Assembly: GCF_004216575.1 (NCBI RefSeq)
Contig: NZ_SGWW01000001.1
Span: 682,001-746,000, forward strand
Direction: 5' to 3'
Length of the DNA stretch: 64,000 bases
From: Microcella putealis
GTDB taxonomy: Bacteria; Actinomycetota; Actinomycetes; Actinomycetales; Microbacteriaceae
Part shown: positions 44,001 to 52,376 of the stretch, piece after piece
How positions within the stretch are numbered: position 1 is the stretch's first letter
Layout: each line of letters opens with the position of its first letter
Translations under genes and position numbers: made by a program
Notes under the pieces: model-generated
What the model was told of the DNA's origin: nothing
Databases searched by the model: none
What the model saw: the letters and a program-made list of their open reading frames with translations, nothing else

Positions 44001-46634
44001 CGTCGTATCGAGGGGGGTGACCGTAAAGATCACGGCCGCCGCCGCCGTCTCACCGTAGGGATCGGTCAGCAGGTACTCGGCCGTGTACTGACCGGGCTCA
44101 TCGGGGGCCTGGAAGCGCACAGTGTTCGCCGACACGAATGCGATGCCGGCGGAGGGCGTCGTAATCAGCTCGTCCGCGACGATCAGGGGCGATGCATCCG
44201 GATGCACGTCATTGTCGGTGACGTCAACGGTGACGATATCGCCGGCGCGCACCGTGACGGAATCATCGCGGGCAACGGGCGGCTGGTGCTTGGTCAGCGC
44301 GGGCACCGGCACAACCGTGACGCCGGCCGTCGCCGATTGCACGCCGTCGGAGACCGTGTAGCTCAGGTCGACCTGCTCGGTAAGGGCCGCGGTCGCCGTG
44401 ATGCGCACGAGGGTCGAGGCCAGCAGCTCGACGGTGACGCCCGCCGCCTCCGTCGCCGCAGGAACATCAATCGACTGGACGGCGAGAATGCGTCCGCTCG
44501 GGCTGACATCGTTCGCGAGCACCGACACAGTGAGCGGCTGATCACCGCGCAGGTATGCGGTGTCGCGCACAGCGATCGGCGGCGCGTCGTCGGTTTCGGG
44601 GCGCTCGGAGACGTCCACGCGCACGATTCCGGTGCTGGATGCTCCGCCCGCCTGAACCGTGTAGGTGAAGTAATAGATGCCGGGGCTCGAGGCCGAAAAG
44701 CGCACCTCGTCGCGGTCAGTGTCGAGCGTGGCGGCCGCCCCCTCCCCCGGCTCGGCGATCGCCGCGAGGCTGAGCACGGCACCCGAGGGCGAGAGGTCGT
44801 TCGCCAGCGGCTCGATGATGACCGTCTCGTCGACGAAAAGCGTCGCGAAGTCGGGGGTGCCGACGGGGTTGAGTGAACTCGCCGGCTCGACGGTCACCGT
44901 CAGAGTGCCGGCCACGGGGTCGCCCTGGCCGTCGGCAACCAAGAACTGCACCGTCTTCTCGCCCAGCTCGGACGTCTGGTGAGTGAAGGTGATCGTGCCG
45001 TCGGGGCTGAATCGCACGAGGTCGCCCGCGTTGGGGGTGGCTCCGACGAGGTACAGCTCGTCGCCGTCGGGGTCTCGCCAGTTCGCGAGCACGTTGTACT
45101 CAATCGTCTGATTCGCCTCCACGGCCACGCCCGAGGTGCGCAGCTCAACGGGCTGCTCGTTGCTGCCATCGGGGACGACGCGGGCCGACACCCGGGCGCT
45201 TGCCGTGCCGCCACGCCCATCGTCGACCGTGTAATCGAACGCGATCGTTCCGGCGAAGTCGGGCGCCTGCGTGAACTGCAGCGCGCGACCGCCGTCAATG
45301 AGCTCCAGCCGGCCCGTCGCCTCCGCCACCGCACCCACGGCGCTGATGACGAGCACGTCACCGTCGGGATCACTGTCGTTGTCGAGCACGCTGAGCACGG
45401 TGGTGCGCCCCGGACGAATCCCGAACTCGTCGTCGACTGCCGTCGGCGCACGGTTCTCATCGGTGCGCTCGGCCAGGGTGTCTTCGAACGACTGATTGGC
45501 GCTTTCCTCGTCACCGGTTTCGGGCGAATCTTCTTGAACGGGAGGGGTGACGTCTTCCCAGTTGTTGACGAGCCGCATCGTGTCACTCGGCACCCACGCG
45601 TTGCCCGTCGTGAGGTCGTTGAGAGCGACGACCGAGCCGTTGACGCGGAACTCGAGCCGACTGCCCGCGGTCGGTTCGGCGATGTCGAACGGTTCGGGCA
45701 CGGCGCTATCGCAGGCGAGCACGTACCGCTGGGCGTGCCCCCAGGCGCCGTGCGCGCATCCATCAACGACGACAGGTGAGGCGACGGATGCGCGCTCATC
45801 CGTCGGCGACGCAACGCCCGCATCCCATCGGTCAACGTCGCCGGAATCGAGGCCGACGCGCAGCAGCGCGTCGCCCGTCGCCACCACCGCGAAATCGGCA
45901 CGGGGGCCGGACTGCTGCAGTTCGAGAGCGGCATCGTCGCCCAGGGGAATGACGCGACCGTCTTCACCAACGAGCTCATTCGTCGACCGATCAAGCACCA
46001 CCGCCCGATCACCAACGGCGGCGAGCTCGAAGTCGCCGACCGCCGGGAAGTCGGCCACGACCGGCTCTTCGGCGAGCGACTCGAGCTTCAGCACCTGCCC
46101 GAGCGACGGGCTCACGACGATGACGACGCCGTCGTCGCTGACCGCCACCTTGGCGTCATCGCCGACCTCTGCGGTGGGCGGCTGGCTGATGAAGTTGAAC
46201 TGCAGGTCACCGGCCGCGGAAATCGCCCAGAGGCTGCCATCCGCGACGATCGCGAGCACGTCTCCGCCGTGGTCAATCTGGGCGTTGGGCGGAACATCGA
46301 TGGCACTCGTGACCCGAGTCGTCGCCGCGTCAACCGACTCGACCCGGGCGTTGTCGGGGTCGAGCAAGAACAGTGCGTCACCCTGCTGCAACACGTCGAA
46401 GGCGGCGGAGGAGGCGACGACAGAGCCGTTGAGTTCCTCAATTTGTCGGTTCAAACGGCCACCCAATTGCTGAGCACCGTTCGTAACCCACACGTCGCGG
46501 GCGGTGAGGTCAACGTCGGCGACCGGGAACCCGTCGTGCAAGGCGGCGACCGTGACCGTGCCACCGGCAACGAGGGCGATCGCGAGCGCGCTCGCGAGAG
46601 AGCGCCGGCCGCGAGGTGCCAGGCTGAACGACAC
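41085..46634 (-). CDS. Giant Ig-like/FN3 surface protein of the T7SS locus
   Basis: 1849 residues from GTG 46634 (GGGAG upstream); a TTG at 46685 would add 17. N-terminal membrane anchor RRSLASALAIALVAGGTV, then about 300 residues like a beta-propeller (LFLLDPDNARVESVD, VLDRSTNELVGEDGR), then eight or more Ig/cadherin-like repeats marked by VLDNDSDPDGD, PLANDLSPSG, VLANDVSPSG and DVTDNDVHPD, two or three FN3 domains (SNGKPITGYEVVS, TYTRSNLN-type), a PPPPPP hinge and a C-terminal Cys-Cys domain ending SNTVQSWD. Such proteins accompany T7SS in several actinobacteria and may form an extracellular conduit or sheath; that role is inference. Confidence 0.88.
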   Translation of the reverse strand: MSFSLAPRGRRSLASALAIALVAGGTVTVAALHDGFPVADVDLTARDVWVTNGAQQLGGRLNRQIEELNGSVVASSAAFDVLQQGDALFLLDPDNARVESVDAATTRVTSAIDVPPNAQIDHGGDVLAIVADGSLWAISAAGDLQFNFISQPPTAEVGDDAKVAVSDDGVVIVVSPSLGQVLKLESLAEEPVVADFPAVGDFELAAVGDRAVVLDRSTNELVGEDGRVIPLGDDAALELQQSGPRADFAVVATGDALLRVGLDSGDVDRWDAGVASPTDERASVASPVVVDGCAHGAWGHAQRYVLACDSAVPEPFDIAEPTAGSRLEFRVNGSVVALNDLTTGNAWVPSDTMRLVNNWEDVTPPVQEDSPETGDEESANQSFEDTLAERTDENRAPTAVDDEFGIRPGRTTVLSVLDNDSDPDGDVLVISAVGAVAEATGRLELIDGGRALQFTQAPDFAGTIAFDYTVDDGRGGTASARVSARVVPDGSNEQPVELRTSGVAVEANQTIEYNVLANWRDPDGDELYLVGATPNAGDLVRFSPDGTITFTHQTSELGEKTVQFLVADGQGDPVAGTLTVTVEPASSLNPVGTPDFATLFVDETVIIEPLANDLSPSGAVLSLAAIAEPGEGAAATLDTDRDEVRFSASSPGIYYFTYTVQAGGASSTGIVRVDVSERPETDDAPPIAVRDTAYLRGDQPLTVSVLANDVSPSGRILAVQSIDVPAATEAAGVTVELLASTLVRITATAALTEQVDLSYTVSDGVQSATAGVTVVPVPALTKHQPPVARDDSVTVRAGDIVTVDVTDNDVHPDASPLIVADELITTPSAGIAFVSANTVRFQAPDEPGQYTAEYLLTDPYGETAAAAVIFTVTPLDTTGNADPRPADIIGRVLAGNNVRIDLPLDQVDPDGDSVELLRAPSGATLGTIVESGPTHFVYEAAETTAGTDTFRYQVVDAFGAVGDAEVRIAVIPQPDTTSNPTAVPDSVSVRPGRVSQLDLLANDSDPQGAEIRASDTLLDVPDGIDAEVVDARYLVLTAPDTEQSFSLRYEITNDRGGRDIGYVLVQVTEDAPLLPPTATDVSVARAEIAGEESVTVDIFDGYAFNPSGSNDELLVSLEGPNASNAALDAERPGIVTVTPVDRRQAITYRVTNVDDELSAYAFIIVPAAVDEGFDEPPFLDPALPVQYVPMNESREWSISELLVVPSEREVWIPEPELVTATQSDGTPAGVDRDTIRFQGALDYRGPASITFTVTDGASAEDPNGNTVTLTLPIVVGDPEFRDTAPEFTTPSVEVEVGEQSTIDLRSSTAHPNPQILQEVTYSDLRGQASGVDASLSGSTLTVSAPRTAQKGTTLTLDVNLRWDDFTVPGTITVTVVGSSRPPAVAVDDNYEAQRGDGTLVANPLANDSNPYQSTGEPLTIVGATVQNTGEPATVSFTASTVSITPSPTLKSGTVVVVYRVEDATRDPDRAVNGTITLVVSDVPDQVLRPTVPAQGDEGSVTIGFQAPASNGKPITGYEVVSNPSVPTPTDCAPPSCTISGLTNGTSYTFAVRAINVHGAGPWSPVSNPVIPYGTPGTPAVTLTVGEQWAPGGAVSATWGGVAASGGSLSYTWELLRGTTSLRSGTTTGTSTGNLGNLDGGSYTVRVFATNSGGRQGATGTSNAGTVTTQGTPGRPSVSATVTDGSQPGAIRWNWNAVTANPGGSANISYEVRLNGSGGWTGVGSNTSYTRSNLNQGSYTLEVRAVNKSGPGSAGSASASVGPPPPPPQQVFLSRGDFEPSTSNGYYYRVRLSGFTGPVTLQCFDSGGGFASVRTVEPDFNGQLGCYSGFGNYRVLANGSIWSNTVQSWD

Positions 46635-46693
46635 TGAGCGACTCCCGGTCTGATCTCTGCTCGGCTCGAGGGGGAAAAACGACAACTTCCCTC

Positions 46694-46748
46694 ACGCTAG
46701 CAGAGGCGATACCCCTGCGTTCTACCCGTGGGACGGGGAGAACTCCCC
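46694..46748 (-). promoter_or_regulatory. Promoter of the surface-protein/eccC unit with T7SS operator (copy B)
   Basis: GGGGAGAACTCCCC (46735-46748) lies in the last codons of the FHA-winged-helix gene. On the minus strand it reads TGGGGAGTTCTCCCCGTCC and is followed after 35 bases by TGCTAGCGT, an extended -10 (46699-46694). The GTG start is 59 bases further on. Matches copy C in palindrome, flanks and spacing. Confidence 0.72.
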
Positions 46749-47447
46749 ATTCGCCTGCTGTTCACGCTCGAGCAGAGGGAGATCGTCGTGGCTAATCAGG
46801 CGGCTGGCGACCGCATATTCCACGAGACGCTGCCGGCGACCCGTTGCCAGCTTGCCCCGCTCACCCCGAAGCCCCTGGACGCCGACACGCGACAATTTTT
46901 CACACACATTGTCAAGTTTGCGATTGAACGTCGTCAGGGGCCACCCCAGGCGCTCGGCGGCTTCGGCCGACGATGGGATGCTTCCGCGGCCCGGCGAATC
47001 CTGGCGGAGGACATGTTCGGCCAGCGCCACGATGAGAAGTCTCTGCGAGGACGTGAGAGGCACGGCACCGATCGTCGTCGTGCCGCTTTGCGGGAGGGGC
47101 GCCCCCGTCGGTGAGTAAAAATCCCCCGAGGTGGTGACCGTGAGGTCGTACGTCGTGGACCCAGCAGAAAACAAGACGGTCAGCGTGGGAAAGACGAGCG
47201 GCAGTCTGCCCCCGGGCGGTAGCCAGGCCTGCACGCCCCCCGACCCGTCGGAGACCGTCGCCGACAGCAGTGACCCTTCGTTCGCAACCCACCACAGGCC
47301 GCCGTCTTCCGACAGGACGAGGAAGCGACGGTGCAGGTAGGGGTTGTCATCGATGACAAGATCGCCCTCCCGCCCGACCACAAAGGTGTCCCCCGCGGCA
47401 ACGTCAAACCGCTCGCCGCAGAACTCGACCGAGAGAGCGCTCGTCAT
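46722..47447 (-). CDS. FHA-winged-helix regulator
   Basis: 241 residues from ATG 47447. Residues 5-110 resemble a forkhead-associated domain (FVVGREGDLVIDD, LHRRFLVLSEDG). Residues 130-205 are a winged helix-turn-helix: LTSSQRLLIVALAEHVLRQ, then SAEAAERLGWPLTTFNRKLD with CEKLSRVGVQGL. This links phosphothreonine sensing to DNA binding and makes it the best candidate to bind the GGGGAG palindrome that occurs in its own 3' end. Overlaps the kinase stop (ATGA). Confidence 0.82.
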   Translation of the reverse strand: MTSALSVEFCGERFDVAAGDTFVVGREGDLVIDDNPYLHRRFLVLSEDGGLWWVANEGSLLSATVSDGSGGVQAWLPPGGRLPLVFPTLTVLFSAGSTTYDLTVTTSGDFYSPTGAPLPQSGTTTIGAVPLTSSQRLLIVALAEHVLRQDSPGRGSIPSSAEAAERLGWPLTTFNRKLDNVCEKLSRVGVQGLRGERGKLATGRRQRLVEYAVASRLISHDDLPLLEREQQANGEFSPSHG

Positions 47448-49078
47448 GCGGCGCACACTTCTAGCGGAGCCGACAGCTGACCGGCACGGCGCACCGACAC
47501 CTCAACGCAGACCCCATCCGCTGGCCCCACGCCCTCGACGACAACCGTGTCACCGTCGAGGGTGCGAAGTGGTTCGCCCGAACTGCGGTTGCTGATGCGC
47601 CACACGAGCTGGTCGCCCTCGACAGGGTCAGTGTTTTCCACGAGGAACGTCATGCCAGCGGTGTCGAAGCTCGGCTCACCGACGAGGCGAGGAGCGTCGA
47701 CCGCCTCAGGGACGACCGCCGCCTGTCCCGTGCCTCCGGGCGCCGGGGATGCGCTCGTCGACCCCTCAGGGGTCAACCCGCCGCCGAGCGCGATGCCTGC
47801 GACGACACCCCCAATGACCAGCACACCGGCCACACCCAGCGCGACCATCAGCGCGGTGCGTTGCCGCGACGGCACCTCGTCGGCGGTATCCGCCGTCTCG
47901 CTTGCCGCCGTCGACGCGTCGGTGACGGGAGTTACACGGCGCACGACCGTTTCGTCGAGCGGAGTCGCATCGGCCGACTGCGCAGCGACGCGCGGCACGG
48001 TGCGGACATGCGTCTCGTCAGCGCCGCTAGACGCGTCGGGCTCGGCAGGCGGCACGGCGGCGGCCGGCCCCGCCTGAGCGTCGATCGTCGCCACCGAGCG
48101 AACGCGCGTCTCGTCGCCCGTGACATCCGAGTGGTCGGGGGCTGGCGCCGCGATGGCGAGGTTCGGCACCTCGAGCTCGGTGCGCGCGTAGCCCAGTTCA
48201 AGCTCAACCCGCTGAAGCGCCCGCGCAAAATCGGCCGCCGTGGCGAATCGCCGATCGGGATCGGTCGACATCCCCTTCTGCAGAACGGTCAACAGCGACC
48301 GAGGAACATCGTCGCGGGCCATCGGCGTGATGGCGCCCCGCTCGATGCGGCCAATCAGATCGAGGGTTCCGTTCGGGCGACCCCGCACCTCGAACGGCGT
48401 CTGCCCCGCGAGCACCGTCCAAAGCGTGGCGGCGAGAGAAAAGACGTCGCTGCGCACGTCGGGCCGCGGATAGTCCTCAAACATCTCCGGCGGCGACCAC
48501 GGGACAGAGAGACCCACGTTGCCGGTCCCCCCATCGGTTGCGCCGTCGAGGGCCTCGGCCAGCGTCGTCGTTGAGGCCGTCAGCTCGTCGTCGACGGTGG
48601 AGGAAATGCCAAAGTCGGTGAGGGCGGGCCACCCGTAGTCGTTACTCAGAACGTTTGCCGGCTTGATGTCGCGATGCAAGATTCCGGCCTGGTGCGCAAC
48701 GACGATCGCGCTGGACAGCCGGACCCCGGTGCGCAGCGCCTCGACGACCGACAGCGGCGCCTGCTTGTAGCGATCGGCGAGGCTCGGGCCCGAGCAGTAC
48801 TCCATGGCGAAGTAGGGGCGACCATCGCCCGCCACGGCGGCGTGGTAAATCGTCACGATGTACGGGTGGTTCGACAACTGCGCCATGAGGTTGGCTTCGG
48901 CGACAAACGCGGCACGCGACGCCGCCGTCATCTCTTCGGCGAGCAGCACCTTGACGGCAACGCGCCTCCGTGGCAGTTCCTGCTCGTACAGGAAGACGTC
49001 GGAGAACCCTCCGGCACCCAGCAGGCTGACGTAGCGGTAACCCGGAAGCTGCGGCGGCGGGGACGCTGCGCGACGCAT
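47444..49078 (-). CDS. Membrane Ser/Thr protein kinase of the T7SS locus
   Basis: 544 residues. Glycine loop LLGAGGFSDVFLYE, Lys43 in AVKVLL, catalytic LHRDIKPANVL (Asp137), DFG at 155-157. The juxtamembrane linker (300-405) has three repeats of DETxVR around Thr324, Thr356 and Thr377, probable autophosphorylation sites for FHA binding. One membrane helix (409-431) and an extracellular Cys-containing domain of about 110 residues unlike PASTA repeats. Follows the FHA gene by a TGATG overlap; the PP2C gene heads the operon. Confidence 0.93.
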   Translation of the reverse strand: MRRAASPPPQLPGYRYVSLLGAGGFSDVFLYEQELPRRRVAVKVLLAEEMTAASRAAFVAEANLMAQLSNHPYIVTIYHAAVAGDGRPYFAMEYCSGPSLADRYKQAPLSVVEALRTGVRLSSAIVVAHQAGILHRDIKPANVLSNDYGWPALTDFGISSTVDDELTASTTTLAEALDGATDGGTGNVGLSVPWSPPEMFEDYPRPDVRSDVFSLAATLWTVLAGQTPFEVRGRPNGTLDLIGRIERGAITPMARDDVPRSLLTVLQKGMSTDPDRRFATAADFARALQRVELELGYARTELEVPNLAIAAPAPDHSDVTGDETRVRSVATIDAQAGPAAAVPPAEPDASSGADETHVRTVPRVAAQSADATPLDETVVRRVTPVTDASTAASETADTADEVPSRQRTALMVALGVAGVLVIGGVVAGIALGGGLTPEGSTSASPAPGGTGQAAVVPEAVDAPRLVGEPSFDTAGMTFLVENTDPVEGDQLVWRISNRSSGEPLRTLDGDTVVVEGVGPADGVCVEVSVRRAGQLSAPLEVCAA

Positions 49079-50283
49079 CACCGCTCCTCGACCGTGATGG
49101 ACACGACCCCGCCGAGTTCGAGGACGGCACCAGGGATGACGGGGGTCGGCTCTCCTCCGCGCAGGCGCACCGGTGCGGCACCCGGGAGGGCGACAGTGGT
49201 GCCGTTCTTCGAGTGCAGGTCGGTCACCACAACGGTGCCTCCCTGTCGGTCGACGTGCACATGGCTGCGCGAGAGATCTTGCTCCGTATCGGGCACCGTC
49301 ACGAGGCGGGGCAAGGCACCGGCCGGAACGCCCGAAACGCTCGGTGATCTGCCGAGCACGAGTGGCCCGTCGATCACTTCAACGCGCTCATCGCCGAACA
49401 CGAGAACAGCCGACAGCTCCTCGTCCGCGGCAGTCGGCACCGGAGCGGCGTCTTCTTCCGCCGGGCGACGTCGCGGCCGATCGAGTTTCGACACCATGAT
49501 CGTGTGCCCATCGTGATCGCCGGCGACCGTTTCGCTGACCGCCGGGCTCTCACTGGCGCCAGCGAGCGAATCACCCGTCGAGGTGGCGTTCGCGGCATCG
49601 TCAGCGTCGACCGCGTCGCTCGACTCGACAGCGGCGTCGCTGACGGATCGATAGACGGTCGCACCGAAGAGAAAGTCGTAGCCGTCCTCGGCTGTTGGCT
49701 CCGGGGGACTGTCGCTGTCGCTCTGGGCGGGCGGTTCGCCGCCGACGAACCCCGCGTCGAGGTCATCATGCACGATCGTCTCTTCGGGAACAGCGAGCTC
49801 GGCGCTCGGAGGAGTGCTCTCCGCGGCGGGCGTGGCCAGCGCAATGGGCTGAACGGCGGGCTCGCCGACGCTCGTCACCCGCAGCGCCGACACGACACCG
49901 GACGCGATGGGCAGACCCGCCGACGTCGCACCGACCGTTGACGACGCGTCCACCACGACGGCCCCGTTGGCGACGATACGTTCGATCCAGGTGGCCGCGT
50001 CCGCCCCGTCCAGCGATTCGAAGCCGACGGTCACCCGCGCTGGTCCGCGAACGATGACGCGCATCCCTTCGCCCGCCGGCTCGACGAGCGCGAACGCGGG
50101 CGTCGCCGCAATTCCACCGGCGGTGAGCACCCCCATCACGTCGGCGGCGCCGCCTCGCAATGCGCGCCACAACCCGTCGACGTCGTGACTGCCCGCCACA
50201 CCGTGAACCAGCAAGACCCGCGGCCCGTCGACGACGGCGAGCCACGGCGTTGTCGGAGGGGCGGGCGTGTACTGGAAAGTCAT
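49078..50283 (-). CDS. FHA domain protein between kinase and phosphatase
   Basis: 401 residues from ATG 50283 with AAGGAG upstream. Residues 1-130 are an uncharacterised domain (VLLVHGVAGSHDVDGLW, GMRVIVRGPARVTVGFES) resembling the protein parts seen beside PP2C/T7SS genes; 150-290 is an acidic Ala/Ser/Asp-rich linker with PEETIVHDD; 300-401 is an FHA domain (LVLGRSPSVSG, LSRSHVHVDR, VTDLHSKNGTTV). Likely adaptor that binds kinase phosphothreonines. Confidence 0.88.
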   Translation of the reverse strand: MTFQYTPAPPTTPWLAVVDGPRVLLVHGVAGSHDVDGLWRALRGGAADVMGVLTAGGIAATPAFALVEPAGEGMRVIVRGPARVTVGFESLDGADAATWIERIVANGAVVVDASSTVGATSAGLPIASGVVSALRVTSVGEPAVQPIALATPAAESTPPSAELAVPEETIVHDDLDAGFVGGEPPAQSDSDSPPEPTAEDGYDFLFGATVYRSVSDAAVESSDAVDADDAANATSTGDSLAGASESPAVSETVAGDHDGHTIMVSKLDRPRRRPAEEDAAPVPTAADEELSAVLVFGDERVEVIDGPLVLGRSPSVSGVPAGALPRLVTVPDTEQDLSRSHVHVDRQGGTVVVTDLHSKNGTTVALPGAAPVRLRGGEPTPVIPGAVLELGGVVSITVEER

Positions 50284-50284
50284 G

Positions 50285-51142
50285 TCAGCTCCTTGGCCGG
50301 GTGTCTTCAACCACCATCAGGGCGCGGTCAACGGTGTCATCGACGGCGATACCAACCTCGTTCGTGACCCGCGACTCGACCACGACGACGCTGACATTGT
50401 CGTGACCCCCCGCCGCGACGGCGGCACGCACGAGTCGCTCGGCAAGACTCGGACCCTGCGGGTCTCTGGCCGATTGCTGCTCGTGGAACACGATGATGCG
50501 CGCAATCTCGTCGTCGGGGAGCTCACGCGTGAGTCCGTCAGAACACAACACAAAGGTTTGCGTACCGCGCATCGGCAACAGCCACACGTCGGCTTCGACC
50601 TCGTCGTGGGCGCCGAGCGCCCGCGTCACGACATTGCGCCCCACGTGCGGCAGCAGCGCTTCTTCTGGCGTGAGCACGCCGTCGTCGATGAGTTCTTGCG
50701 TGACCGAGTGGTCCACGCTCTGCTGGACGAGGGAACGACCGTCCCATCGATACGTCCGTGAGTCACCGATGTTCACGGCCATCCAGTGCGGGCCCGCCCC
50801 CTCAACCGTCACGAGGACGAGACCGGTGAGAGTCGTGCCAGACAACCCCGTTCCCGGCACCGCACGAACGGCCACGTTTGCGTCGGCCACGCACGCCACG
50901 ACATCACGCGGAGTCAGCTCGGTGGCACCCGAAAGCGCGGCGAACGTGTCAATGACGGCGCGACTCGCGAGATCGCCACGCTCGTGCCCGCCCATGCCGT
51001 CGGCGACCAACCACACGGGGGGTGCAGCCAGCACGCTGTCCTCGTTGAACGCCCGTACCGCACCGCGGTCGGAATGAGCACTGTGCCGCAGCTGCACGGG
51101 CGTGCCGTGCACCACGACCTCGTCGCGCGTTCCCTCCGGCAC
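50285..51142 (-). CDS. PP2C-family protein phosphatase
   Basis: 285 residues from GTG 51142, AGGGGAG five bases upstream. Metal-binding motifs: SDRGAVRAFNEDSV, VADGMGGHERGDLAS, NIGDSRTYRW, LCSDGLTRELPDDE and GGHDNVSVVVV. It is soluble and would reverse phosphorylation by the kinase two genes downstream. First gene behind operator copy C. Confidence 0.94.
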   Translation of the reverse strand: MPEGTRDEVVVHGTPVQLRHSAHSDRGAVRAFNEDSVLAAPPVWLVADGMGGHERGDLASRAVIDTFAALSGATELTPRDVVACVADANVAVRAVPGTGLSGTTLTGLVLVTVEGAGPHWMAVNIGDSRTYRWDGRSLVQQSVDHSVTQELIDDGVLTPEEALLPHVGRNVVTRALGAHDEVEADVWLLPMRGTQTFVLCSDGLTRELPDDEIARIIVFHEQQSARDPQGPSLAERLVRAAVAAGGHDNVSVVVVESRVTNEVGIAVDDTVDRALMVVEDTRPRS

Positions 51143-51165
51143 CCCGGCTCCCCTCGTCGCGGCCA

Positions 51166-51219
51166 ACGCTAGCAACCCTCGCGGTTCAGCGCGGTCGCGG
51201 TGGACGGGGAGAACTCCCC
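51166..51219 (-). promoter_or_regulatory. Promoter of the kinase/phosphatase unit with T7SS operator (copy C)
   Basis: GGGGAGAACTCCCC (51206-51219) on the minus strand reads TGGGGAGTTCTCCCCGTCC, as in copy B. After 34 bases comes TGCTAGCGT, with -10 TAGCGT at 51171-51166, then the phosphatase GTG 24 bases further. This copy is intergenic, so coding constraint cannot explain the palindrome. Confidence 0.75.
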
Positions 51220-51291
51220 ACTACGAGGATGCGCGGGCTGAGTTGCCTCGGCATCGCCCTTTTTCGACGCCTCCGGAGTACCCTCGGCGTC

Positions 51292-51633
51292 ATGAGCCGC
51301 CTGTCGGAGATGAGCGTCGCGCGGGTGTACCCGCTGTATGTGCAGAAGGTCGAGCGCAAGGGGCGCACCCGTGACGAACTCGACGAGGTCATTGCGTGGC
51401 TCACGGGCTTCGATCGTGATGCCGTCGCTCGTCACCTCGAGGCGAACAGTTCCTTCGGCGATTTCTTTGCCGACGCGAGCCTCAACCCCCGTGCGTCGCT
51501 GATCACGGGGGTGATTTGCGGGGTGCACGTGGAGGACATCGACGACCCCGTCGACCAGAAAGTGCGGTATCTCGACAAACTCGTCGACGAGCTGGCGAAA
51601 GGCAAAGCCATGGAGAAGGTTCTGCGATCATGA
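51292..51633 (+). CDS. DUF2200 family protein
   Basis: 113 residues from ATG 51292. Family pattern complete: VYPLYVQKVERKGRTRDELDEVIAWLTG, FFADASLNPRASLITGVICGV and YLDKLVDELAKGKAMEKVL. Small soluble protein with no known function. ATGA overlap with the secreted protein downstream. Divergent from the phosphatase operon, sharing the intergenic region with operator copy C. Confidence 0.92.
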   Translation: MSRLSEMSVARVYPLYVQKVERKGRTRDELDEVIAWLTGFDRDAVARHLEANSSFGDFFADASLNPRASLITGVICGVHVEDIDDPVDQKVRYLDKLVDELAKGKAMEKVLRS

Positions 51634-52352
51634 CGGCCCCCACCGAATCACCAACACCTCCGCGCCGCCGACGGGTGGTGGTGATCATCGGCGTCACGGC
51701 GCTGCTCTTGGGGTTGGGCGCCGGTGCGCTCGGCCTGGGCATCGCGATGAACACGCCGACCGCGGCGCCGAATTCGGCGCCGAGCGGCGACCCGAGTGAC
51801 GCGCCCTCCGACGAACCCACGGCTCGACCGACGCCCAGCGACACGGGCTCGGCGGAGCCCACATCGGCCCCCGAACCCGAACGGGCGGCGTTGCCGGCCG
51901 ATTGCGCCAGCCTCTACAGCGGCTCAATGACGGCCGAATTGCAGAGTTATGGCGTCGCCTTGAACCCCGCCTGGACGGTCGACAACCCCGAGGCTGGCCT
52001 GGGCTTCGCCGACCCCCAGCTTGAGGCGTGGACCGCCGAGTGGCAGACGCTGCGCTGCCTCTGGACGACCCCCGACGGGGGAAGTGGCATCGGACTCGAA
52101 ACGCACGTCGTCCCGGTTCTCCCCGACGAGGGCGCCGCTGTGGAGGCGCAGCTCGCCAGCCTCGGCTACGACTCCGTCGACGAGCTCGGCAGCACTCGCT
52201 ACCTCTGGAGTGTCACCGACGACGAGTTCGGCGGCGCCTGGGGCGAATCGCACATCGTCGTCGGCGGCTACTGGTTCGCAACCGCCTGGATCGATCTCGG
52301 CGTCACCGGCTACACGGCCGACATGGTTCAGAACCTGGTCGGCACCGACTGA
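51630..52352 (+). CDS. Membrane-anchored or secreted hypothetical protein
   Basis: 240 residues. One N-terminal membrane helix (RRRRVVVIIGVTALLLGLGAG), a Pro/Ser/Asp/Thr-rich spacer to about residue 85, then a globular part with two Cys (ADCASLY and LRCLWTTPDG) and WFATAWIDLG. No family recognised. Translationally coupled to the DUF2200 gene and followed by a clear terminator. Confidence 0.78.
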   Translation: MTAPTESPTPPRRRRVVVIIGVTALLLGLGAGALGLGIAMNTPTAAPNSAPSGDPSDAPSDEPTARPTPSDTGSAEPTSAPEPERAALPADCASLYSGSMTAELQSYGVALNPAWTVDNPEAGLGFADPQLEAWTAEWQTLRCLWTTPDGGSGIGLETHVVPVLPDEGAAVEAQLASLGYDSVDELGSTRYLWSVTDDEFGGAWGESHIVVGGYWFATAWIDLGVTGYTADMVQNLVGTD

Positions 52353-52376
52353 GACGCAGACCAGAGCCCGAACGAC

